Below, piece by piece: positions 32,403 to 39,980 of a stretch of DNA of 48,345 bases; positions within the stretch are counted from its first letter, which is position 1; every line of letters begins with the position of its first letter. A program made the translations under genes and the position numbers. Source of the DNA: Lachnospiraceae bacterium (GTDB lineage Bacteria; Bacillota; Clostridia; Lachnospirales; Lachnospiraceae); NCBI GenBank assembly GCA_017550165.1, contig JAFZQH010000016.1, forward strand, positions 1-48,345, in the 5' to 3' direction. A model generated the notes under the pieces. It did not search any database. It was given only the letters and a program-made list of their open reading frames with translations, and had not been told where the DNA came from.

Positions 32403-34691
32403 ATGAAGACCAAAAAAAGGGGAGTAGTGGTTATCATCACCATATGGATGATGATAGCGGTGGTGATAACATACGCGTTATCTTTGATACTGACATATGT
32501 CATATTATCCCGGCGGTCTGAGAAGAGTGCCTGGAAGATGGTCGTATCCGATGTTGAGGATGTCAGTAATGATCTGGAGCAGATGGTGGAAGCCTCTGTT
32601 TTAAGCTTTATGGAGGAACTCGTCAGCACCGGAACGGTAACAACTGCAAATATCCCGGATCCGGAAGCTTTTTCCCGTGAACTCCAGTCCCGTTTCGGAA
32701 CCCAGTGGATAGAGATCAATATTGCAGATAAAAGGGGGATCCTGATAGCATCCTCATATCCTGAGTTTGTGGGATTTAATTATTCATCATCAACGGAATC
32801 CTCGGGATTTCTGGTCTTACTGGACGGAAGTACTTTGACTTATTCACAGCCTATGAGGGAAGATGTGATGGATGATACCCGTTATGTGAAGTACTCCGGC
32901 AGGAGATTTGAAGACGGAAGCGGGTTTTTACAGGTAGGATTGCCGGACAGGATGTATGACAACTGGATTGAGATCCAGGGACAGTATGTTGCCACCAACA
33001 GGAGTATCGGAGACACCGGATACCTTATGGTGTGCAGTGCAGACCATAAGATCATAAACAGTTACCATAATGAACACAAAGGTCAGAATATTGCCGATTC
33101 GGGAATCGAGCTGGATCCGGATGCAGACAATGATTATACATGCTTCAAATGTGATGTGTTTGGTGTTCCATCATATGTGACTGTTAATGATGTGGGCAGG
33201 ATGCATGTTTTGGGTGTATACCCGGAAAAAGAAGCCAATTACGTCAGGGATGAGGCTGTAACCATGATGGTGATAATGGAATCGGCCGTATTCGGGATAC
33301 TGTTCGTAGGGCTTATCGTCCTGATGAAGAAGGTTATAGTTAACAACATCGTGAAGGTTAACACCGACCTTAAAGCCATTACCGGAGGTAATCTGGACAG
33401 AAAGGTGGAGGTGCGTGGCACGTATGAGTTCGACTCCCTTTCAACAGACATCAATGCCATGGTTGACAGTTTGAAAGAGTTCATAACTTTGGCAGCAGCC
33501 CGGATCGATGAGGAACTGGAAGTGGCCAAGGCCATTCAGAATTCTGTACTTCCCAACACTTTTCCCGCTTTTCCGGACCGTGATGAATTTGAACTGTATG
33601 CAAGTATGCACGCTGCCAAAGAAGTAGGAGGAGATTTTTATGATTATTATATGATCGATGATCATACATTGGGCTTTCTCATCGCCGATGTTTCGGGCAA
33701 GAGCATACCGGGCGCCATGTTCATGATGACTTCCAAGGCGGTGATCAAGAATCTGGTAGAAAGCGGCCTTCCTGTTGAGGAGGTCTTTACTCAGGCGAAT
33801 AAGAGGCTCTGTGAAGGCAATGATGCAGAGATGTTCCTTACGGCGTGGCTGGGCTTTCTGGATCTGGAGACCGGCCTTGTCCGCGTGGCGAACGCAGGAC
33901 ATAATCCGCCTATACTTATCCGTGATGGTAAGGCCGAATATCTGGTGCTTAAGCCGGGCCTCATGCTTGCGGGGATGGAGGGTATGGAATATAAGGAGCA
34001 GACCCTGCAGCTTCAAAAGGGAGATATCCTTTATCTCTATACCGATGGTGTGACGGAGGCTATGGACAAAGAGGAGAACCTGTATGGGGAAGAGCGCCTT
34101 AAGAAGGCCCTGTCATTTGGTGAGGATTATCCTGAACCTTCGTCGGATTGCGGATTACCGCGATCCATTTGCGAATTGGTAACCGGGGATCTGGTAGAAT
34201 TCGTGCAGGGAGCGGAGCAGTCGGATGATATCACCATGTTGTGTATACGGTATCTGGGAAGCCATTCGTTGACGGATCACCATTTAAAAGAGATCACGCT
34301 GGAAGCAATACCTGATAATGTGGACAGAGCTGTGGATTTCGTTGACGAGATACTTGATGAATACGGCTGCGGCGTCAAAGAAAAGTCGGCCATAGACGTG
34401 GCAGTGGATGAACTCTTCGGCAACATAGCCAACTATGCTTACGGTTCCGGCACCGGTTATGCTACGGTAATGGTCAACGTGGTAAAAGAGCCTCTGACAA
34501 TGGAGATCACCTTTATTGACAGCGGGATTCCCTACGATCCTCTGGCGAAGGAGGATCCGGATGTGAGTCAGTCTCTGGATGAGAGACCCATAGGAGGAAT
34601 GGGGATATTTATCGTAAAAAAGAGCATGGATGCGGTTGTTTATGAATACAAGGACGGCAGAAATATCCTTACCATCAAAAAGAAACTGTAA
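32403..34691 (+). CDS. Membrane SpoIIE-type phosphatase fused to an RsbW-type kinase domain
   Basis: This 762-aa protein has TM1 at about 9-35, an outer dCache-like sensor (about 36-280), TM2 at about 285-310, HAMP to about 360, a PP2C/SpoIIE domain at about 375-610 (VGGDFYDYY, D411; IADVSGKS; DDIT) and an HATPase domain at about 620-762 with an intact N box (AVDELFGNIANYAY), G1 (DSGIPYDP) and G2 (GGMGIFIVKK). It can in principle both dephosphorylate and phosphorylate the STAS protein encoded 3 nt upstream, under control of an outside signal. The fusion places both arms of the switch on one membrane receptor. Confidence 0.92.
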   Translation: MKTKKRGVVVIITIWMMIAVVITYALSLILTYVILSRRSEKSAWKMVVSDVEDVSNDLEQMVEASVLSFMEELVSTGTVTTANIPDPEAFSRELQSRFGTQWIEINIADKRGILIASSYPEFVGFNYSSSTESSGFLVLLDGSTLTYSQPMREDVMDDTRYVKYSGRRFEDGSGFLQVGLPDRMYDNWIEIQGQYVATNRSIGDTGYLMVCSADHKIINSYHNEHKGQNIADSGIELDPDADNDYTCFKCDVFGVPSYVTVNDVGRMHVLGVYPEKEANYVRDEAVTMMVIMESAVFGILFVGLIVLMKKVIVNNIVKVNTDLKAITGGNLDRKVEVRGTYEFDSLSTDINAMVDSLKEFITLAAARIDEELEVAKAIQNSVLPNTFPAFPDRDEFELYASMHAAKEVGGDFYDYYMIDDHTLGFLIADVSGKSIPGAMFMMTSKAVIKNLVESGLPVEEVFTQANKRLCEGNDAEMFLTAWLGFLDLETGLVRVANAGHNPPILIRDGKAEYLVLKPGLMLAGMEGMEYKEQTLQLQKGDILYLYTDGVTEAMDKEENLYGEERLKKALSFGEDYPEPSSDCGLPRSICELVTGDLVEFVQGAEQSDDITMLCIRYLGSHSLTDHHLKEITLEAIPDNVDRAVDFVDEILDEYGCGVKEKSAIDVAVDELFGNIANYAYGSGTGYATVMVNVVKEPLTMEITFIDSGIPYDPLAKEDPDVSQSLDERPIGGMGIFIVKKSMDAVVYEYKDGRNILTIKKKL

Positions 34692-34719
34692 ACAGGGTAA
34701 CAGGAAGGAATAAACGTAT

Positions 34720-35121
34720 ATGGGGGACTTTCATGCACCGACGGCAAGGGTTCTTGTGGTTGATGATACCAAGGTCAGCATAAGGGTTTTGCGCAGTCTG
34801 CTTAAGGATACACAGATGAAGGTGGATATGGCCATCTCCGGCAAGCAGGCCTTGAAGCTGGCAGGTGACAATTATTATGACATCATGCTCATAGACCACC
34901 TGATGCCTGAGATGGACGGGATAGAGACCATGCACAGGATCAGGGAGATGAACCCGGATCTTGATACGGTCTACATTGCCATGACCTCTAATGTGATCCC
35001 GGGAGCCAGGGAAAGGTATATTGAAGCCGGATTTCATGATTTCTTTCCCAAACCTGTGAGCAAGGAGGACCTGGAAGACCTGCTTAAGTCCAAGCTCCCG
35101 GCGGACAAGGTGGAATCATAA
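34720..35121 (+). CDS. Stand-alone response regulator receiver protein
   Basis: This 133-aa protein is one receiver domain: VLVVDDTKVS with the acidic pair, phosphorylation site Asp59 in MLIDHLMPEMDG, AMTSN for the switch Thr/Ser and FFPKPVSKEDL for the Lys. It has no output domain and so acts like CheY or as a phosphate relay. Its DHLMPEMDGIE core is nearly the same as in the receivers of the two hybrid kinases at 37272 and 39981, suggesting common origin and possibly shared partners. AGGAAGG precedes ATG 34720. It sits 28 nt after the phosphatase gene. Confidence 0.92.
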   Translation: MGDFHAPTARVLVVDDTKVSIRVLRSLLKDTQMKVDMAISGKQALKLAGDNYYDIMLIDHLMPEMDGIETMHRIREMNPDLDTVYIAMTSNVIPGARERYIEAGFHDFFPKPVSKEDLEDLLKSKLPADKVES

Positions 35122-35128
35122 AATAATG

Positions 35129-35157
35129 TGGACAAAAAGGGACACAGATTATATGAT
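35129..35157 (+). promoter_or_regulatory. Candidate sigma-A promoter for the DHH gene
   Basis: TGGACA, 17-nt spacer, TATGAT (35152-35157), 57 nt before the start codon. Confidence 0.5.
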
Positions 35158-35214
35158 ATAAGAGTGATTGATGAAACACTTTCAGAGATAAATAATATAT
35201 AAGGAGTGGTATTT

Positions 35215-36141
35215 ATGGCAATGAGACTTGTTACTCGGTCGGATTTTGACGGACTGGCCTGCGGAGCTCTTCTTCTGGCAGCAGGAGTTATAGACCACTG
35301 GAAGTTCGCACATCCCAAGGATCTTCAGGATGGGCTTGTGGAAGTTAATGAGAATGACGTTCTGGCTAACGTTCCCTTCGTTCCGGGATGCGGATTGTGG
35401 TTCGATCATCATTCCAGCGAGCATGAGAGGCTGGAGCTTGAAGGCAAGTATAAGGGGGAGAGCAGGATAACACCTTCCTGCGCCAGGATAATATATGAGT
35501 ATTATGGCGGGAAGGACAAGTTCCCGGGCTTTGATGATATGATGGAAGCTGTAGACAAGGTGGATTCCGGTAATCTTACGGTGGACGAGATCATGAACCC
35601 CAAGGGATGGATCCTGGTGGGATTTCTTATGGATCCCAGAACAGGTCTGGGACGATGGAGACAGTTCTCGGTTCCCAACTATGAGTTGATGGAGAAGCTC
35701 ATGGTGGCCTGCAAGGATAAGACCACGGAAGAGATCCTCGATATGCCTGATGTTAAGGAGAGGATTGAAGTCTATAACGAGCAGACGGCTAAGTTTAAAG
35801 AGATGGTCACTGCCCATACCACGGTTGAGGGCAACCTTATTATCACTGATCTTCGGGGAGTGGATCCCATCTATACCGGGAATCGCTTCATGATTTACAG
35901 CATGTATCCGGACCAGAACATTTCCGCGTGGATAGTCAGCGGCAAGGGAGGACAGGGATGCTCCGCAGCTGTAGGATACAGCATTATCAACAGGACATGT
36001 ACCATAGATGTGGGAAGCCTGATGCTCAAGTACCACGGCGGAGGCCACAAGAAAGTAGGAACCTGCCAGTTCTCTAATGAGACCATGCCTACGGAACTGC
36101 CGGTTATGCTGGAAGAACTTAAAAAGCTTGCCAATGCGTAG
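35215..36141 (+). CDS. DHH/DHHA1 family phosphoesterase
   Basis: This 308-aa protein has the DHH phosphoesterase layout: TRSDFDGLACGALL (about 6-19) in place of the usual HxxxDxD motif, FDHHSSEH at 63-70, and the C-terminal substrate loop GGGHKKVGTCQF. DHH enzymes cleave short RNA oligomers, cyclic di-AMP products or polyphosphate; this N-terminal variant resembles proteins annotated as exopolyphosphatase-like, so the substrate is open. ATG 35215 has AAGGAG 8 nt upstream. It has a promoter of its own and a strong terminator directly after, and sits between two parts of the signalling island. Confidence 0.85.
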   Translation: MAMRLVTRSDFDGLACGALLLAAGVIDHWKFAHPKDLQDGLVEVNENDVLANVPFVPGCGLWFDHHSSEHERLELEGKYKGESRITPSCARIIYEYYGGKDKFPGFDDMMEAVDKVDSGNLTVDEIMNPKGWILVGFLMDPRTGLGRWRQFSVPNYELMEKLMVACKDKTTEEILDMPDVKERIEVYNEQTAKFKEMVTAHTTVEGNLIITDLRGVDPIYTGNRFMIYSMYPDQNISAWIVSGKGGQGCSAAVGYSIINRTCTIDVGSLMLKYHGGGHKKVGTCQFSNETMPTELPVMLEELKKLANA

Positions 36142-36150
36142 AGACAATGG

Positions 36151-36183
36151 GGTCGGCACAGTGGATGTGCCGACCATTTTTTT
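36151..36183 (+). terminator. Strong Rho-independent terminator
   Basis: GGTCGGCACA (36151-36160) and TGTGCCGACC (36166-36175) form a perfect 10-bp stem, loop GTGGA, followed by A and seven T. It separates the DHH gene from the long operon that starts at 36259. Confidence 0.95.
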
Positions 36184-36258
36184 GTGGTATTGAACTCTAT
36201 GTTAGTGTATAATAATCTGGTTAAGGTGTATTTTTTTTGAGGAGGAACAGGAGAAGAG

Positions 36259-37272
36259 ATGGCAGACTGGGTAGTAGTTGTAGACGACGACACATCAAAT
36301 CTTAAGATGGCAGGTCATATCTTAAGCAAATGCAATATGAGGGTCACAGCGTTAAAGAGCGGACAGGCACTGCTTGATTATGTGGCAGGAGGGAATTATC
36401 CGGATCTGATATTGCTTGATATACTGATGCCGGATATGGACGGATTCGAGACCATGCGGAGGCTGAAAGAGATAGAGACTCCTTATGAGCAGATACCCGT
36501 TATTTTCCTTACGGCCAATGAAGACGAGGATTCGGAAAGGAACGGACTCGCCTTAGGAGCCATGGATTTCATCAAGAAACCTTTCGTGCCGGAGGTTCTT
36601 ACCCTTCGTGTGCGTCATATCATAGAACTTATCAGATTGCAGCACAACCTTAAGGAAGAAGTAGATAAAAAGGTTGAAGAGAACCAGAGGCTATTCATCG
36701 ATATCGTCATGGCTCTTTCAGATGCCATAGATGCCAAGGATACGTACACCAACGGTCATTCAAGAAGAGTTGCCAAGTATTCCATGGATATTGCCAGACG
36801 CCTGGGATACTCCGAGGAACAGCAGAATGACATCTACCTGATGGGGCTGCTTCATGATATAGGCAAGATCGGTATCCCGGATGCAGTCATCAACAAACCT
36901 GCAAGATTAAACGACGAGGAATTCGAGATGATCAAGAACCATCCTGTTATGGGCGCCCGGATCCTTAAGAATATCGGGGAGAAACCGGGACTGTCAAACG
37001 GGGCCAGATGGCACCACGAGAGATTCGGAGGAGGCGGTTACCCGGATGGACTCACCGGGACTGACATTCCCGAAGAGGCACGTATCATCGCAGTTGCAGA
37101 TGCCTACGATGCCATGAGCAGCAGAAGGAGCTATCGTGGAGTCCTGCCTCAGGATGTGGTCAGAGGAGAGATAGAAAAGGGAAAAGAAGCTCAGTTTGAT
37201 CCGGCCATTGCCGATATCATGCTGAAAATGATAGACGAAGACGTTGAATACACTATGAGGGAGAGTAATTGA
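36259..37272 (+). CDS. Response regulator with HD-GYP output domain
   Basis: This 337-aa cytosolic protein has a receiver (about 4-125; Asp54 in LLDILMPDMDG, FLTANE, KKPF) and an HD-GYP domain (about 145-335; LLHDIGKIGIPDAVINKP with H199/D200, WHHERFGGGGYPDGL, VADAYDAM). It should hydrolyse cyclic di-GMP when phosphorylated. The GYP loop reads GGGGYP where the membrane HD-GYP protein at 28140 has DGTGYP; the DG-to-GG change could alter activity. GGAGGAACAGGAG precedes ATG 36259. Its stop overlaps the ATG of the next kinase gene by one base. Confidence 0.92.
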   Translation: MADWVVVVDDDTSNLKMAGHILSKCNMRVTALKSGQALLDYVAGGNYPDLILLDILMPDMDGFETMRRLKEIETPYEQIPVIFLTANEDEDSERNGLALGAMDFIKKPFVPEVLTLRVRHIIELIRLQHNLKEEVDKKVEENQRLFIDIVMALSDAIDAKDTYTNGHSRRVAKYSMDIARRLGYSEEQQNDIYLMGLLHDIGKIGIPDAVINKPARLNDEEFEMIKNHPVMGARILKNIGEKPGLSNGARWHHERFGGGGYPDGLTGTDIPEEARIIAVADAYDAMSSRRSYRGVLPQDVVRGEIEKGKEAQFDPAIADIMLKMIDEDVEYTMRESN

Positions 37273-39977
37273 TGAATAATAAGAACGTAGGAGAGAATTC
37301 ACTGTTTCAGACATCGCATTTGATGATACTGGTAAGCTACAGCCTGTTTTCTGCCATACTCATCGGTGAATCATTTCTCATGGGTTGGGAGACATGGGCA
37401 GTATTCCTTATAGTCATAGCAGTTCTGGGATGCTGGTTCATGCATCTTCAGAATGTACTTACATCCTATCAGAGGTTGTGGGTGTATTCCATTTTGATGA
37501 TGGTCACGTCAGTGTTCTACGGCATACATCTTACCAGTACCTATGACCTGGTGGGCGTTATCACAGCCTGCGTTGTCATGTTTACCATGACGGGAGTTAA
37601 GACCCTTATCACATTCTGGCAGGTAACTTATTATCTTATCCTTGCATATGATCTTGTGGCCATGTACAAGCAGGGTTACGTATTTGACGGTCTTGTGATA
37701 TCAAGGACGCTGCTCCATGTCATGCTCATGTTCATGGTGGGCTGGATTGCAAGGGTCATTATCAGAAAATGGACAGAGATCATCTATGAATCCAAGGAGG
37801 AGATAGAAGTCCTGGTTGGAGCTACCACCAGACTGAATGATTTCCTTGCAAATGTATCTCATGAGATCCGTACACCCATCAATGCGGTTATGGGCCTGAC
37901 TGAAGTATGTATAGAAAAAGAGGACAATCCTGAGATCCAGAAAGACCTGGCTGCTGTTAAAGATGCCGGTAAACGAGTGGCTGAGCAGATCAGTGATATC
38001 CTGGATTATTCAGAGATAGATATGAAGAAGCTGGCGGTCAATAATGAGGAATACATGCTTTCTTCCATATTGAACGACATAGTGACTGAGTTGGGCTATG
38101 TTAAGCCGGTGAACCTGGAACTGGTAGTGGATGTGGATGCGGCATGTCCTGCCATGATGATCACGGATGTCCCCAAGCTTAAGAAGATCATTTGGCACCT
38201 GGTTTCCAACGGAATCAAGTATACTAAGGAAGGCGGAGTATATGTTCATATTTCCACCGTCAGCCAGGAATACGGTGTCAATCTCTGTATAGAGGTGGAA
38301 GACACCGGTGTGGGTATGACCAAGGAAGAACTTGAACATATCTCAGAGCACTTCTATCAGGGCAATTCCGGTCGGACCAGATCCACAAGCGGTCTTGGAC
38401 TGGGTATGGCCATCGTGACAGGATTCGTTCAGGTCCTGGGCGGATTTATGATCGTCGAGTCAGAAAAAGGCAAAGGGACCAGGGTGCGTGTCAGCATCCC
38501 GCAGCAGGTCATCGACCCATCCAAATGTATGTCATTATCTACGAAGGATAATCTGTGTATCGGTTCATTCCTTCATTTTGATAAATTCCCGAATCTTCAG
38601 GTGCGTGAATTTTACAACGTTATGGTTAAGCATATTGTTCAGGGACTGGGCGTTACCATGCGCTGGGTTGAGACACCTGAGAAGCTTCGTACCCTGACGG
38701 ATACGGTCAACCTTACCCACCTCTTTGTAGGGGAAGAGGAATACATGGAGAATACTGCGCTCATCGAAGAACTGGCCAGAAAGATGGTGGTGGCTGTCAT
38801 CGCCAATCCTAATTTCTGTCAGGTGCCCTGGTCTAAGATCCGGATCATGCCGAAGCCCTTCTATTGTTTCCCGGTGGCTACGCTCCTTAATCAGGATCCT
38901 AATGAGGAAGATTCCAAGGTGGGAAGGCTCATGTGCCGTGGCGTGAGAGCCCTGGTGGTAGACGACGAACCCATGAACCATATGGTGGCCAAGGGTATAT
39001 TCAAGCGCTATGGTATGGAAGTATTTACTGCCGATTCCGGAGCGGAATCCATTGAGATGGTCCAGGAGAATACTTACGATATAGTATTCATGGATCACAT
39101 GATGCCGGAGATGGATGGTATAGAGGCCATGAAGCGCATCAGGATGGAGGTCACAAGGCAGCATAAGGAACTTCCCATTGTGGCACTTACAGCCAACGCC
39201 GTCAGTACAGCCAAGGAAATGTTCCTGAGAGAAGGTTTTGACGGATTTATCAGTAAGCCCATCGAGCTTACGGAGCTGGAACGTGTTCTTCGTAAAGTCC
39301 TGCCGAAAGAGTTGTGCATGGACGTTTATGATGATGATCTGACAGATCACTCCAAAGCAGCTGCACCTGTGCCGGAGCCTGAGAAGACGGTTGCTCCGCA
39401 GGAGCCCCAATTATCTCAGCCGGCTGTACCGGAACCGGAGACATCTTCTGCCCAAGAGGAGATCACGGAAGGCCCTATAGAGAAACTGGCAGCTCTGGGT
39501 ATAGATACCACTACGGGTCTGTATTATTGCCAGAATGATGAGGAGTTTTACAAGTCATTATTGCTGCAGTATGCCGGAGATGCTCCCAAGAAGCAGGTAG
39601 ATGCGGCGAAGTACTGTGTGAATAAGGATTATCCCAATTATGCCATCATAGTCCATGCCATGAAGAGCACTTCAAAAATGATAGGAGCTGGCAGGATGAG
39701 TGATATGGCGAAAGCTTTGGAGGAGGCCGCCAAATCAGGAGATGATGAATACATACAGCTCCATCATGAGGAAGCTATGTCTGAGTATAAGCGTTTGGTA
39801 GAGGGGATAAGCAAAGCCTATGAGGAGCCGTCAGACGGGGACGATGCGGATGATGCCGGAGATGAAGTTATGGAGTTCATGCCGGATGATGATGTGATGG
39901 AATTCATGCCTGACGACGAAGCCGGGGATAGTAAGCCTGATGATGATATCATGGAATTTTTGCCGGAGGAGGATTAG
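37272..39977 (+). CDS. Membrane hybrid histidine kinase with pseudo-receiver, receiver, HPt and acidic repeat tail
   Basis: This 901-aa protein has six membrane helices (about 15-160), a HisKA domain (His197 in NVSHEIRTP), HATPase (about 300-420), a divergent receiver-like segment without the Asp site (about 425-540), a true receiver (Asp608 in FMDHMMPEMDG), an Ala/Pro/Glu linker and an HPt domain (His795 in IIVHAMKSTSKMIGAG). The last 45 residues hold three copies of the acidic motif MEF(M/L)P(D/E)(D/E). It carries a whole phosphorelay in one chain. The neighbouring HD-GYP regulator is a likely receiver of its phosphate. The start overlaps the previous stop (TGATG). Confidence 0.92.
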   Translation: MNNKNVGENSLFQTSHLMILVSYSLFSAILIGESFLMGWETWAVFLIVIAVLGCWFMHLQNVLTSYQRLWVYSILMMVTSVFYGIHLTSTYDLVGVITACVVMFTMTGVKTLITFWQVTYYLILAYDLVAMYKQGYVFDGLVISRTLLHVMLMFMVGWIARVIIRKWTEIIYESKEEIEVLVGATTRLNDFLANVSHEIRTPINAVMGLTEVCIEKEDNPEIQKDLAAVKDAGKRVAEQISDILDYSEIDMKKLAVNNEEYMLSSILNDIVTELGYVKPVNLELVVDVDAACPAMMITDVPKLKKIIWHLVSNGIKYTKEGGVYVHISTVSQEYGVNLCIEVEDTGVGMTKEELEHISEHFYQGNSGRTRSTSGLGLGMAIVTGFVQVLGGFMIVESEKGKGTRVRVSIPQQVIDPSKCMSLSTKDNLCIGSFLHFDKFPNLQVREFYNVMVKHIVQGLGVTMRWVETPEKLRTLTDTVNLTHLFVGEEEYMENTALIEELARKMVVAVIANPNFCQVPWSKIRIMPKPFYCFPVATLLNQDPNEEDSKVGRLMCRGVRALVVDDEPMNHMVAKGIFKRYGMEVFTADSGAESIEMVQENTYDIVFMDHMMPEMDGIEAMKRIRMEVTRQHKELPIVALTANAVSTAKEMFLREGFDGFISKPIELTELERVLRKVLPKELCMDVYDDDLTDHSKAAAPVPEPEKTVAPQEPQLSQPAVPEPETSSAQEEITEGPIEKLAALGIDTTTGLYYCQNDEEFYKSLLLQYAGDAPKKQVDAAKYCVNKDYPNYAIIVHAMKSTSKMIGAGRMSDMAKALEEAAKSGDDEYIQLHHEEAMSEYKRLVEGISKAYEEPSDGDDADDAGDEVMEFMPDDDVMEFMPDDEAGDSKPDDDIMEFLPEED

Positions 39978-39980
39978 GAG

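Noticed and set aside
39840-39980. Tandem repeat as sequencing or assembly slippage
   Set aside because: The three MEFMPDD units differ in codons and spacers and keep the frame, so they look like real protein repeats.
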